Source: Aspidiotus rigidus
Taxonomy: Eukaryota; Arthropoda; Insecta; Hemiptera; Diaspididae
Direction: 5' to 3'
NCBI GenBank assembly: GCA_035079385.1
Contig: JAVHKY010000012.1
Coordinates: 6,476,501 to 6,540,500 of the forward strand
DNA: 64,000 nt
Positions 1-13,260 of this stretch are shown here, one piece after another. The first letter of the stretch is position 1, and each line of letters starts with the position of its first letter. The notes below the pieces were generated by a model. It was not told the DNA's origin. It was given only the letters and a program-made list of their open reading frames with translations, and searched no databases. A program made the translations under genes and the position numbers.

Positions 1-59
1 CTAAAAGTTCTGTAGGAGGAGTTGGGGAAGGAGAGGGAAGACGTAAGTTTTGTTTTCTG

Positions 60-330
60 AATATAAGTAGAACGTTTTTTTAGCGAGAAACCCGCTATCC
101 CTCTTGTTGAGGGTACTTTAAGGAAATTTTTATTCCTGCCCGAGGTTGAGGACGTCACGGAGAGGGGGGGGGGGACTTGATCTATATATGACAGGATGGG
201 GACTTCTTCGAGACTTAGAAAAACTTCAGGCTCTAAGCTTTATAATGATAGGAGGGAGACTTGGAAAAATTCTCGGGATTTAATTTTTCTTGCTAGAAAA
301 TTGAAACCCACGATCCGAGGCTTAAGAGGA
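60..330 (+). repeat. Dispersed hairpin/CRE-type repeat, copy 1
   Basis: The stretch opens with a short hairpin (AGCG-AAACCCGCT type), then a TTGTTGAGGGTACTT block, a GACGTCACGGAGAGG block and a G-rich 'ACTTGATCTATATATGACAGG' style tail. The same order of blocks occurs at about 57520-57900 on the same strand and at about 15990-16345 on the other strand, which defines a repeat family. The protein-like reading frame running through it (196-531) matches no family and is probably chance. Confidence 0.7.
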
Positions 331-559
331 GAAGACAAAGCTGCTCTTTTTGGATTTGTAGAAGGCAGGGAGACACTGAAGTCATCTGCAAAAAGTCGTT
401 TGGAAAGGGAACACAGTTTATTGGATCATTTATGGCAATTAGGAAGAGAGGAGCCTGCAAACTTCTCCTTGGGGGACGCCATTTTGAATGTAGTAGAGGG
501 AAGAATGCTGGTTATGACTTACGCTTCCTGAAGATCAAAGAATATGGTGTAAAGGGAAG

Positions 560-2385
560 AGTTATGACAATTTGGAGGTTGAGGTCGGAGGTGGCTTCTA
601 CAGTATTTTTACCTTTACGGAAGCCGTATTGATACACGAGAAACCAGAATAATCTTGGTGACGAAGGTGTACGAGTATAGTGACAAATTCCTGCCCTCAG
701 TAGTGTCTCGACTTGAATAAACGCACATGCGCAAACCACGCTGTTATCGATATTATTGCCCTAAAATTACTTGGTAACTTTGATTCTGTAGTAAGTTCTT
801 TGAGTATTAATCGAAACCCCTACGATACTATACGCGTACTTTTTGTAATGGACTTTTTATTAGGACCGCCTGCTGAATAGCAGTGTTGTTGAATGTTGGT
901 GAACTACATTTAAGATGAGACTATAGGCTATGGAATAATGGGACGCAGTTTCGCTCTCGATAATCTGGTCAATTCTTACGAGTAAATTAAACAAACAAGT
1001 GTTTTCACGCGGTAATGAATAAGGGTTACACTCGTATTTGTATTTAGAAAGGTTTGGTGGTATATGAGATCCCTTTGAGCTATATTTTGACAGGATGTCA
1101 TGCGGTGTATTGTAATATCGATATTAATTAGAAATTTCATTTCAATAATATTCTAACCTAGTTTCGTAGACGCTTCAAGGATTCTAATTTTGTATTCTAA
1201 ATAATTTGCATCGCGGAGGAAACAGACTAAAATATGAACATCCTCAGTTTTCTGTTCCGTTTCTCGCGTTAATAACTTCGCGGCGTTTCCGTTATCGCCC
1301 ATTTCTGTTTGGTAGCAAAAAAATGAGTAAAACAATGAAGAATATTGTTACCCTTCATTTCGAGTAACGCTTTGTTTAGAGATTCAATTTTTTTCTACAT
1401 AAAATATGCACCCGCTTATGGAAGTACGGTTCCTGTTCCTTGCACTTGACCATACGATAAAATGCGGTGTCTAGATTCTTCATGCACGTGTGCACTGCAC
1501 CAGCCCTATTCTGTGCCGACTTCTTCAATTTTTGAAATCCTTTTACGAAGCGCGCTTTCTCGTGCGATGTTATCGAGAAATCTAGATTACCGTTTTATTT
1601 TCATGCCCGTGGGTCATTAATCTTTATTTTATTAATTCCGGGGCCGAAGAATGAAGACTTACACGCGTCATGTGCAAGTACGTTGTCGTCTTCGTCGTAC
1701 AGGGCATCGTTCGATGAAGCTCCTACACGTACTCGTATTTGCGAAAGATGGTGAAGAATTTTCGAACTATAGGTGCTATTATGGGCGAACGGCTATGTAA
1801 ATTCATTCACGTGTTGAAGAAACTCGTGTGGACAGTGTTGAGGTGTGAAATCTTTTCTTCTACCACTTTTTTCTTTTTTTTTTTTGCCTATGTTATGTGA
1901 AACAGACCTAATTATATTCAACCTTAATGACCCTTTTGTCTGAGAAGGTTGTATACACGTATGCGGATGAATTAATCATAATACCTCTAATAATAATAAT
2001 AGTTATACTCTCTACATACATGAGAGTTTAAGATGAAAAACTCGAACTCTGGATCTGAGTATTGTCAGTAGTCGGTGCGTACTTGTGGCGCCTGTTCACC
2101 AAGGGTTCGCAACATGGACGCGTAGCTATTACCTTAATGTGGATGGCGCTCGAGATTGGAGGTAATGATAATGAGAGTCAAATCTACGAAATAGTCATTT
2201 TAGGTGTGTATGTTTAGCACTATTCATGTTCAACTTTGAAACGCTAAACACAGATTTGTCGAGATGAAAAACTTGCAGCTCGTGGGTGGAGGCGAACAGG
2301 AAACATGTATACGGATTTTAATTGAGCATTTATTTGAATATTTTATCCAAGAAGTCGATATTTTCATTTGGGTCGTCCAGAATAT
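560..2385. other. No gene recognised
   Basis: I see no splice-flanked coding exon, transposon terminus or RNA gene here. It is AT-rich with a few short homopolymers. Confidence 0.6.
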
Positions 2386-2389
2386 AAGG

Positions 2390-3895
2390 TTATTGGTGGA
2401 GCATGAGTCGACAGTAGGCCATTGACCAGTAGTTGTGTGACCGTTCCATTCGTTTTGCCGAAGTACAGTGATGTGTTCCAGGAGGACGGTTTATTGGGTG
2501 GTTCGGGAAGGATAGGGATGAGTTAGTCACCGTCTCATACAGAGCTCGAAAGTTTACATTTTTCCAAGTCCCACAGTCATGTATAACATTCGTCGGGCCT
2601 GCTGTGGAGGAGGATCCATGGCTAAATAGCCCAATCCTGGAGCGTATTATTCTTCCGCAGACATCGCACGTGTACGTCGCCGCTGTAGACGTTGGAGCGC
2701 CGGTGGTGGCGGGAGCGCGCCCCGGAAGTAGTCCGTTGTTGTTGTTGCAGACCTGTCTCCATAGAGTGCGGTTCTCGCAGTCCACTCTTCCCATACATCA
2801 TTGGTTTTCGACAGTTTGAGAGCACTGTGGCATGTGTCCTTGAAGCGTTTCCATTGTCCGCCACTAGCGCGGGACCCTGTTGCTAACTCGCCATAAAGCA
2901 CCAGCGTGGGAAGTCCATTCTTTGCCTGTGTCCCAGCCGCCTCAGAATATTCCGCGTTACCAGGCGTTCAATGGACTCGCAATCTGCCCGCTCCAATACT
3001 TTTTTATTCGATACAAAATCGGTCCATTTGATCCCCAGAATTCTCCGCAGCTGACGTTGGTAAAATCTCTCCAGCATTTTTATATGTCGCCTGTAGACAG
3101 TCCAGCTTTCGCTACCTTACAACAGAGTGGGCAGTACCACTGCACGGTATACGGCTATTTTGGTTTTGCTCCTCAGCTCCTTATTATCCAGTACTCTCTG
3201 TTTGAGTCTGTATATTGCTGAGCACGCCTTTCGTGTGTGGTGATTAATCTCAGCGTCAACAGTGCCATGCCACGTAGGTAGCTGAATTCGGCGACCTCCT
3301 TAATTTCCGTGCCACAGATCTTTATGCCTCCCGGTGCTGTACCGCTTGTGCGCGTGGAGCTCATGTTCAGTACCTTGGTCTTTCGGGGTGTTGACCTCCG
3401 TACCCAACTGTTGGTATACCGCCACAAATGCGTCAATAATTTCCTGAGTTTCCTCCATGGTGTTTCCAATCAGCGCCAGGTCGTCAGCATACTGCAGCTC
3501 TGTAATGTAGCGGTCTGACTTCCGCCATCTAAGCTGTAGCGCAGGCATATTCCTCTACACGGTAGTCTTTGGTCTACTATCATCAGCATCGCCGACATCT
3601 ACACAGTGTGCAAGTACGCATCCCTGTCGGACCCCATTTGATATGGCGAAGCCTTCGATGAATTCGCCGCTTAATATAACGCGTGCTACGTTTTGGGTAT
3701 GGAAGCTTGCCAGAGTGCCTCTCTATTGACTGTGTCAAACGCTTTTTCTAGGTCTATGAATACAGAGTGCATTTGCGTTTGCTGCCCATGCGTTTTTCCT
3801 GCAATTGCCGCAGTACAAACATCATATCTGCTGTTCCTGTAAACCCGCCTGCGACTCTGGTAGTAGTGGTTCAAATACCGCCTGCAGTCTGTTAG
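2390..3895 (-). mobile_element. Decayed 5'-truncated non-LTR (LINE) retrotransposon
   Basis: Minus-strand reading frames give successive blocks of a LINE reverse transcriptase. Around 3686-3874 the frame contains FIDLEKAFDTVNREALW, the RT motif-A region. Around 3300-3548 it contains TELQYADDLALIGNT, with the YADD catalytic motif. Around 2883-3077 it contains QLRRILGIKWTDFVSNKKVL, the usual post-RT thumb segment of RTE/CR1-like LINEs. Near 2600-2700 it has YTCDVCGRIIRSRIGLFSH, the C-terminal zinc motif of this group. The blocks lie in different frames and are separated by stops, so the element is dead. The endonuclease and the RT N-terminus are missing, as expected of 5' truncation. The clade (RTE versus CR1-like) is inferred. 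Confidence 0.85.
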
Positions 3896-6800
3896 TAATT
3901 ATTCACGCCAATGGTCGTGTATGAAAAAATTTAGGTCATAAACTACGTCAAAAAACGGAATTTGAAGAAATTTTTGACCTACAAAAGGGACTTGAAAATA
4001 ATACAAGTTGGAGGAGAGCGTGACGTCATCAACGGCTGAAGATAGGAGGTGGCGATATGACTGACTTGCATTGTACAAGGAGCGTGGCGTCATCTGGGGA
4101 ACTCAGAAACATTGCGACTAAACAACTGAGAGGGGAGGGAGAGGGTGACCTATTGAAGGAAATAGAAACCAACCAGTTTATTTATTTAAGCTGACTCAAT
4201 TTTAATCCAATTTTTACGAAATGAGATTCGTGAAAAACTTACCAAGACGAGGGGGGTGGGGTGAATTGGCTTGTTTGATTCTTAACTCATCAATATTGAA
4301 TAACCTGGATCCGGGAAACAAGACTCCTCCATTCTCAACGGCCATGTTTGTGAAAATATCTCTCCTCTACATCGATTGGATAGTCCGAAATATTAAGTTG
4401 AAATAATACAGTGCTTTCAAGGTGATGTGTAGGGAGGGTTTCAGGCTGGACAAAGCAACAAGATATCCAACGAGTCATCAAGATGATTATTCTCAGTATG
4501 ATGAGATGGAAGAGGCATTTTTTCAATGTTCGGATCTATCACCAATGAATTTTTGAGACTTCAAACAATACATATTCCCCAGGCCCCAGGTGTCTTGAAA
4601 CACAAACATTTTTTAAGAAGGAGTTTTTCAGTTTTCGTTCAGGGAGATTCCCTCATGGATGGAGAGCAAGAACTGAAAATATCCTCCACCTATTGTTTGG
4701 TCTCGCGACTAATCCTCATTTCCGATCGGTCGATCTAGAAATTTAAAACTTCCATTTCCAGGCCTGAGCTCTGAATCTGCACAAATACCAACCTTCGAAA
4801 TGTATTCATGTACACACCTAATGAGATGGAGGACTTGAGAAGAATTATCGACTGCATACACGAGGTATGAAGTGAATAAGTAAAACTTGGGAACGTGGGA
4901 CTCAGAATAAACCTCTCACATACATTTAACTCGCAGCCTACAAAGCTCGTTAATGCAATGTCCACCCGTTCCTTCCTCCTGGGATCAGTAATCTATAACA
5001 GACTCATTTCATGGAGGATTTGACGGCAATGATTCACAGGTCAAGGGCTCTCACAAACAAAGATAGTCGGCCAATCTCTTTTCTATTTTTATATCTTCCT
5101 CCTCTCTTAAATATGTTTCGATTTTAATGCAGTATAAACACTCGTAATTGCGTGAATTGTAGAAAAGTTATGTAAAATGAAGATGCGATTTGAGTCGAAC
5201 GCGTATATATTCTCTCTGTAGTAAAGTCATGCTTGTTACTAGTTCGGGACGGTTGCAAAAACCTCTTCTTTTATTTCATTAATATCATACATTACGAGAG
5301 ATAGTAGGATGTATGTAAGTTATTTGCAGTCGAGTTGTACACAGAATAGTACACACGTACGCACATCTTCATTTCTCGTCTAGTTTGTAAGATATAAAAT
5401 ACAGTATGTATAAAGTAAAATAGTATTTATGTGTAAGTTAAATACTCGTACTATAAAATAAGCTACAATGCTAATTATGTGAAATGCAACCACGATACTC
5501 AATCGTATAATGAGGGTTTGAACCCAGCGATTCAGTGACTTTTTTTCCCTTTCTTTCTCTCCTCCTCCTCCGCCGTTGGTTCTTCGCACTTTACATAATT
5601 AACGCGAAGAAAGATGTAAACGTAAAGATTTCTTTCATTCTTGTTCTTTCTTTTCAAGAAATAAGCGGTATGATGTATTTCATCATGTAACTGAAATAGC
5701 TGAGGAGTCGAACACCTCACTCTTCATACACGTAAACGATCTCAGCCTGAAATTATGGCTTTGTACGCACCTAAATCTTCCATCTAGAATCCACCAATTA
5801 CACGGAAAATTGTAATTTTTCATTTCTGAAAAAGTACACGCCACTTTTCTCGACAGTTAACAGCCACTGATTATCCGCGCGGAATTCTCAAGTCAAGCGC
5901 GTAGGCTGCCATTTAATTGAGGAAATGTATCTTAGCGATGAATACGTAAAGTATACCTTACATTTATGCAGCATATAAGCGGTATGCCCGAAGAGACCCG
6001 TGCGCGAAGAGTATTTCTTAACGGGACGAGAAGGTCACGATGATGGTTCACCGAAGTCCGATCTTTTCATTCTAGACGGTTACGTTGAAACAGAAGTTTA
6101 TTGCCTCGAGTGCGCTTGCAGAAAGTAACGACGTGCCGTGACCGCGTGTACATACGTACGAAATTGAGAAAAATGCGGTCAACGAAATGAAATTGGTCAA
6201 CGGTCAATAGTTGATTGCTCATACCGCCACCTACGCACATTAGACAGCTAATTACCAGATGTGCATTACCGTGCATGTACGCACACGCCAACTTTTTAAT
6301 TACTCTCGAGAGCTAAGAAGACACTATGGTTGCACATCTACGAGAAGGACAAACTGGGCGAAGAAGGCCGTATCGCTTCCTGTTGTACCCCGAAGTGTAA
6401 ATGAATTGCATAGAAAGAGAGAGAAAAAAAAGGCCTACAGTCGTACGATAAAAGTAAAAGTAAATGCTCAGTGTAACACCTAAGCATTTGCTTTGACCCA
6501 TTATGACTTACGAGGTAATGACGCGTACTTATACATAAACCTAGTTTGGTTCGTATAGTTACCGGATCTAATTAGAAAATGCATGGCATTTTATTGCGAG
6601 TATCTTCTAAGTTTTATTGCGAGACCGTCCAGGATAGAAAAGATACGCAAAACAATAGGGTGAACTGGTGGCCAAAGATTTGCGAAGCTATCTCCACGCA
6701 ACAAGCAGGGGCAGACGCAAGAGTAAATTTCAGGAGAGGATGCGAGTTTTCTCAAATGAGAGGGGAGCTTTCTTTCATCGAGGTGGGTGAAAAGGAAAAA

Positions 6801-6940
6801 TATTCGACCTAAAGAAGGGCGTGACGTCATTAGATAGAGAAGTTATCACGCGAGCAGAAATATTTCGACTCAGAGGGTTAAGGTTGAGAAGGATCTCAAT
6901 AACAGGGGGGTAAATCGAGATTGTACATTAGCGTACAATT
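3896..6940. other. Intergenic, repeat remnants only
   Basis: Contains a fragment related to the dispersed hairpin/CRE-type repeat (3930-4110, with TGACGTCA at 4021) and another TGACGTCA at 6822. No coding exon could be supported. Confidence 0.55.
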
Positions 6941-6944
6941 TGCA

Positions 6945-7400
6945 GTTCACCCGTAGCCCAATGAGTGAGCTGCCTACACTCCCTTCCCTTCCAAATCGTT
7001 TCCAGATTCCCCAACGGTTGGAGAGGAAGGAGACCAGCGCAAACGAAAAACACTACGGCACAATTCTGCACGAATGTAGCACAAACGATTCCATCAATAC
7101 TTCTTCCAAACATCCAATAATTGTCCAAATTTGGCCTTGCATATCTACACTCCCCCCAACAATTTGAGGGGAGGAAGACCAGTACAAACGAAAAACTGTA
7201 CGGCACAATCCAGCACAAATGTGTAGCACAAACGATTCCATCAATACTTCTCCCGAAAATCCATTAATTGTCCAAATTAAGTCTTGCATGTTTACAACCC
7301 TACCCTCAACAATTTGAGGGGATGGAGACCAGGACAAAAAAAAACTGTACGGCACAATCGAGCACAAACGTAGCACAAACGAATTCACCCACTCCCGGCC
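6945..7400. repeat. Tandem repeat, about 150-bp unit, three copies
   Basis: The block AACAATTTGAGGGGA recurs at 7158 and 7308, with a diverged copy near 7012. Each unit also carries ACGGCACAAT and AGCACAAACGATTCC. Since 150 is divisible by three, minus-strand frames stay open across units (7053-7403) and look like a repeat protein with 50-residue repeats. I regard that as a by-product of the period. Confidence 0.85.
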
Positions 7401-7420
7401 CAAGAATGAAGATGGAGGCT

Positions 7421-9330
7421 GTAACCCAGGAAGATTAGGCTCAAAAATAAGAATAAATGGAAATAAATGCCGGCAAAGGTTTTTTTCGTGGATTATGTTT
7501 AAAATGGTCTCCTTATAAACATACTAAAAGTCCACAGCGATCAGTGAGCCGTCCCTCCCCCAAAGGGGGTCAAAGTACCACAAAAATTAGTTTTCTGAGA
7601 ATAAATCGAAAACTAAGCATCAGAGAAAAAAAGTTTCAAACAAAAGTTGTTCCTCATCAAATTTCCTATAAATTTCACTATATATATATGTCAACTTAGC
7701 CCAAAAACTCGAGCTGAAAAGTTGATTCGAAAGTTGTGCGATTTTCCAAAATTTTTGATTTTAGTGTTAGTGTAGTCAAATTAGACAGGTTTCGGAAAAA
7801 AAAAAGAACATTGCGACATAGTAAAGGTCTGATTGCTGGAAATGGTCAAGAATGAAGTCCAAAACAACATACCAACTTCTCCGCGTTTTTCCCCAAGAGC
7901 ATCTTTTTTATGGGGGTTGAAACCCCCTCAAAATCAGTTTTTTATAAATATCTCGCTTAATACGCATTTTAGAGAAGAAAGTCATCAGTTAAAAATTATT
8001 CCTCGTGAAATTTCCAATCGGACTACGTACTTCACTTCTGACCTACACGTGATAGTCAGCTGAATGGGGGCTGTAAACATGCGAGCCTCCCCCCATTTCG
8101 ATTTTTCTAGTTAGAGTGGGTGGATTCGTTTGTACTGGGTTGTGCCGTAGAGTTTTCCGTTCGTGCTGGTCTTCTTCCCCCTCCAATCTTATAAGGGGGC
8201 TGTATGCCAGGCCAGGCCAGCATGTCGTGCTCCGTTTTCGGACTGAAAACAGGCTGAATTTCGTGTGCTACATTTTTGCTGTATTATGCTCTCAAGTTTT
8301 CCATTCTGGTTGTTTCAAGCGATGGTGGGAATGGATGTGGTCTTCTGTTGTGGACTCGCGGTGAGATTTTGACTTCGATCCGCGTACAATTGAAGGGGGC
8401 TAACGTGTGGAATTGTTGCAAGCAATGGAGGGAATGTCACCAAGAAGCTTGTTATTGTTGTGTGCTCCCACAAATTCAAGAAGAACCGTCGCAATACAAA
8501 TCCGAGAATAACGCGCTCGTTGTCAAAGTTGGCGTAGTCGCATGAGGGTTTCACGTTGATAGTCGATTGGGTCAGGCAAACTTGCTCCGCTATTTCAGGC
8601 GATCTCCTGAGAAGCTTGTTTTGCGGTGAGAGATTGACTAGATGAGTCTTGCAATTATCAAAACGGAGAAACAAGAGATAACAAGCTTCTTGGTATCATT
8701 TCCTATATCGCCTGGAACAATAAGAAATTCAGCAAGTTTGCCTGGATTTCACGAGGAATAATTTTTGACAGATGACTTTTTTTTCTAAAATGCGTATTAA
8801 GCGGGATATTTACAAAAAACTGATTTTCAGGGGGTTTCAACCCCCATGAAAAAAGATGCTCTTGGGGAAAAACGCGGCGAAGTTAGTATGTTTTTTGGAC
8901 TTCATTCTTGACCATTTCCAGCAATCAGACCTTTACTATGTCGCAATGTTCTTTTTTTCTTCCGAAACTTGTCTAATTTGACTACACTAACGCTAAAATC
9001 AAAAATTTTAGAAAATCGCACAACTTTCGAACCAACTTTTCAGCTCGAGTTTTTGGGCTAAGTTGACATATATATATATAGTGAAATTTATAGGAAATTT
9101 GATGAGGAACAACTTTTGTTTGAAACTTTTTTTTCTCTGATGCTTAGTTTTCGATTTATTCTCAGAAAACTAATTTTTGTGGTACTTTGACCCCCTTTGG
9201 GAGAGGGTCACTCTCTGATCGCTGTGGACTTCTAGTATGTTTATCAGGAGACCACTTTAAACATAATCCACAAAAAAAAAACCTTTGCCGGTATTTATTT
9301 CCATTTCAAAACCTAATCTGCCTGGGCTAC
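7421..9330. repeat. Large inverted repeat (foldback structure)
   Basis: The left arm, about 7421-8011, and the right arm, about 8746-9330, are reverse complements along nearly their full ~590 bp, with scattered substitutions and small indels. Examples are ATGCCGGCAAAGG at the left against CCTTTGCCGG at the right, and TCCCCAAGAGCATC against GATGCTCTTGGGGA. The spacer is about 735 bp. No coding capacity is recognisable. It could be a foldback transposon or an inverted segmental duplication. Confidence 0.9.
8110..8290 (-). repeat. Inverted copy of the 150-bp tandem unit inside the foldback spacer
   Basis: The sequence GTGGGTGGATTCGTTTGTAC followed by TTGTGCCGTAGAGTTTTCC is the reverse complement of the unit in the 6945-7400 array. 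The mirror symmetry therefore includes the array as well as the arms, although the order of parts is not a simple palindrome. Confidence 0.75.
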
Positions 9331-10618
9331 TGGGGACATGGACCCAAGTCCAAAAAGTTTCATTGAATGATCATAGATTTTATTGATTCGGTGGGTTTTC
9401 TGGCTAAAACTTCCTGGACTTCCTAACTTGACCAACAATTCATCCTCTTCATTTCGTTCGATTTAGAGATAATACTAATTTACTAAAACGGATGACGAAT
9501 ACCTTGAAGAATTCAGGCATCTTCGCCATCATCACTAAACCGCGAGCTGTAGTCGAGCTGTAGTCGATGAATCAGCATAAATTTCCGTCAAAATGAAAGA
9601 GACGTGACAGCGATACGGTAGTTGGAAAAATAAATTTGTGCAAATATTTTGCATATTATTGTCGCGTGCTTTTTCATCTCGTGCGCTGAAAAATATAGCA
9701 ACGTGGAAGTGATCTACGATCTTCCAGAAATAGTGGGTGTAGAGGAAGTGGCGAGTGTATGGCCTATTTATGTATACCTGAACTACATCGCGTGGCTAGA
9801 TATCTCTTTCCTTTGATTTGTTATTATAGACAAGATTCTCCGCAGTCTCGGCGATATTTTTTTTTTGTTTTTCAGAAGCGTGTTTGCAAAGAATGTCAAT
9901 TAGAATGCGATTTGGTCACCGTTTGCGCCACGCATGTGCGCAATTTATACGCAATAATATTATGTTTTATGTTGAAAAATAAGATGTTTCATTCTTTCTA
10001 TAAAGATACGAACTCGAGCACTATCAATTGAAATATGATTCCACATTTTATTTTTACGAGTTCATTTAAAATTCCGATAGCGCTCTCGAGCTCCTTTTTC
10101 GTCCGCCATATCACCCACGGAGGATGACTGTGTTCTTTTAACCGGTCAATTCCAATGAGGTAGACTGGTCTGTACGATGTCCAAACATTTTTCAGGGTGA
10201 AAAGGTCAAAGCTTGAAAGATCTTCCGCAGTCTGAATGATTTAGTTATCATATGGGCGCAGTGACGGCGTCAGGGATGCTACAAATCTGATTCTAAGCGG
10301 CAATGCGTGAGTGGTTTTTATCGATATTATACCTGTATACAAAGTCGCGCATATTTTTCTTCGCTCGATTTAGACCGAAAATTGATTCACCAAAATCCAC
10401 CAACGAAGATATGTAAAATTAACTAATTTTTCCCGTTATATCGTGTGTGTGTTGATGTGTGTATATACTTTCTCGATGACCGCCTTTAATTTTCTTATTC
10501 CACAATCTCTGTGATGTTGTCCGCGATACATAACGGAATTCGGTCCGTATTAATTAACGTTTTTAAAGGCGTACCACTAATATCGTTGTGTTTTTGTCTT
10601 GATTTTATTTTGTTTCAG
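9331..10618. other. No gene recognised; upstream intron or flank of the RhoGAP exons
   Basis: No further exon of the downstream gene could be identified here. If the gene starts upstream, this is intron. Confidence 0.5.
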
Positions 10619-10717
10619 GCGGCGAAGAGAGGGCAACGAGAGAGCGATCTAGAACGTATCCAGGATTTGTTTCCTAACGACTGTCTTAGACTTTATGACG
10701 CGGACGCCCTAACAATG
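10619..10717 (+). CDS. ARHGAP20/TAGAP-like RhoGAP, exon preceding the PH region
   Basis: This is a 99-bp exon of 33 codons. It is bounded by a clear acceptor (TTTGTTTCAG before 10619) and a consensus donor (GTGAGT at 10718). It begins and ends in phase 0, so it joins the exon at 13599 without a shift. The peptide is charged (AAKRGQRESDLERIQDLFPN...) and is not a known domain by itself. Its assignment rests on phase, strand and proximity to the two exons downstream. Confidence 0.65.
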
Positions 10718-11234
10718 GTGAGTATCGTGCAGTCAGCAACTTTTCTTTTTCTTCTTCATATAGTATGTAGTATTTACTAAATTGGGCCCGCATTTACGTA
10801 GATACCTTTTCATCGATGATGCCGATAACGATTACTGTACTATCATCTTTGAATGTGTATAGTGTAGAATCCTTAATTCGAAGGTCTACAGTATCAGTAT
10901 ATGAAGTATGTAAGAGTCAGATGTAATAAGTGAAAATCTAAATAGAGATCTACATCGTTACATTCGGACGATTATCAATCGGAGACGAGTAGACTAGAGA
11001 GTGAGGAATCATCATTTCCAACCAGAATAGACAGTTCAGTGCAATCAAACAATTTACCCGCGAAGAGAGGAGACGAGGGGAAGATGAAGTCTTCGATACT
11101 TGAAAACAGAGTAATTGTGATGTAATTCCTGGCCGTCATTACCAAGAACTAAGAACCAGCCTGGAGGTTGATTACCCAGAACCCAAAACTCATTCGGACT
11201 TAGAGGTACCCTTTAGGGGAGGGAATGAAATCCC

Positions 11235-11246
11235 CCCCCCCCCCCT
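11235..11246. repeat. Poly-C homopolymer
   Basis: An uninterrupted run of C inside the intron between the first two RhoGAP exons; its exact length is prone to sequencing error. Confidence 0.7.
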
Positions 11247-11539
11247 ATGAAAAGTCACGCTTGGCCTCATTTTGCGACTGAATCTCTTGAATTCTAGCCT
11301 AAAACTGATTGTATGTTTTCGTTGTTTCATGAATCCTAACTCTCGTAAAAGGGCTCAAACGTATCAAGGGTGCTCATGGAATGAGTAAAAAAACATGATG
11401 ATTTTGGATTTCGGCCATACTACGTCCGAGGTTCAGAATCATTCAATTTTGTATTTCTGTTTGTTACGGTTCAAAGCCACACACTTTTTTTTCGAAATAA
11501 TAAAACTATATAATCAGAACATATATTATTTTCCAAACC

Positions 11540-13260
11540 CTGGTATTGTAAATTGATGTCGACCGAAAATTGACGTCGATTTTGGGTCGATTATAAATCA
11601 TTCGTCGGTGAGAAACTTGCTATATTCATGGGTCGGTTTTAAGTGCCCCCGTCTGATAAAATTTCCGAATCGAGGTCAACAATGAGTCGATTTTTTATTA
11701 TATACCTAATGCCAAGTAAAAATCGACGTCAAAATTGTGTCAACTCGACCTTTGCTTCCCTAGTCAAGGGTAATTATGATTCTGAACAATGACTATCTTT
11801 ATATAATTAAGACTGCTGCGCATTCTGTCTGGGAGTGGCGAAGTTACCAAACAGACAGGCTGTTAGGAGCCACTCCTGATCGACGTCGATCTGAAGTCGA
11901 TTTGGTACCGACCAGCATACATTTCCTGAAAACTTGAAGTCGACCTAAAAAGACAATTGACTTCTGGTCGATAGAAAAATTTAGAGAAGTCAGCTCAAAA
12001 CCGTATCCAGATCGACGTCGATTTGAGATCGATTCTGGGTCGATTTTTGGTTGTACGCTGGTCGAATTCAGGTCGATGACAAAATTTAGAGAAGTCAACT
12101 CAAAACCGTATCCAGATCGACGTCGATTGGAGGTCGAGTTGAAGTCGACTAGCGTACATTACCGGAAAACAAAAAATCGACCCAACAGAACAATCGACTT
12201 CAGGTCGATGGAAAAATTTAGAGAAGTCAATTCGAAATCGTATTCAGATCGACGTCGATTGGAGGTCGATTTGAAGTCGACCAGCGTATATTACCAGAAA
12301 ACGATAAATCGACTTAAAATCGACCCAACAGAACAATCGACTTCAGGTCGATAGAAAAATTTTAAGAAGTCAACTCAAAACCGTATTCAGATCGACGTCG
12401 ATTTCAATTCGACCATCATACATCCTCGAAAGACTAAAAATCGACTTGAAATCGACCCAATAACGCAGTCATTTTCAGTTCTATAAAAAATTTGGAGAAG
12501 TCGACTCAAAACTGACCACAGATCGACACCGACCTAAACTGTTTCTTGGTACTTAAGCAGAGAACTATGAATTGACTTGGAATCGACCCAACAGAGCAGT
12601 CGATTTCGAGTTGATAGAAAAATTTGAATTAAACGAGCCCAAATCGACTGTAGACCGACGTCCATTTGAGATCGAGACAGATGACCAGTTTCTGAAAAAC
12701 CGAGAAAAGTCATGGAATTTGTGTGTTTAGGAGTGGGTTAGGGAATTTTACCAAGGTCTGATAAATTTCTGAGATTCGCCGCATTTGTAGATAGTGAATT
12801 TGAAGAAAATTAAAATTCTGTGGTGCAAACCGAATGTTTTTCTTTTCGAATAAGAAGGTATGGAAATTGTACTAGTTCGGAAAAATATGGAAAAGTTATA
12901 GACAAGTCAGGAAACTTTTTTTTTGGTGGGGGGTTGTGAGGGGGAAACCTGGCCTGCTAGAAAACTACGAATCGGATTGAAATCGACCAACATGGTGGTC
13001 CATTTTAGGTCGATGAAAATTTTGAGAAGTCGAGTCGAAATCGTTCCCAGATCGACGTCGATTTTAAGTGGACCTACGCACGAACTACAAAATCAACTTG
13101 AAATCCACCCAACAGAGTAGTCGATTTCAGATCGATGAAAAATTTGGAGAACATATCGATCTGTTACCGACGTCGACAAGAGGTCAATTTCAACGATATA
13201 AGGACGCAATTTCAACCAAGACTTTGAGAGAAATGATTATCTGTCGACGCTAGGTATCGA
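11540..13260. repeat. Intronic satellite rich in GTCGA and the palindrome ATCGACGTCGAT
   Basis: Units of roughly 107-144 bp share the order AAAATTTAGAGAAGTC, AACTCAAAACCGTAT, ATCGACGTCGAT, AAGTCGACCAGCGTACAT, AATCGACCCAACAGAACA. The 12-bp palindrome ATCGACGTCGAT is intact at 11879, 12011, 12116, 12248, 12391 and 13051. A distinctive leader, GAGTGGCGAAGTTACCAAAC followed by AGAC, lies at 11833-11856. Related blocks occur at 23560-23800, 35690-35850, 36830-37050 and 37720-37910. The array lies in the intron between the RhoGAP exons at 10619-10717 and 13599-13763. Confidence 0.85.

Noticed and set aside
7053..7403. 116-codon minus-strand frame with 50-residue repeats
   Set aside because: The repeat unit is 150 bp, so any open unit stays open; no family resemblance and no splice or start support.
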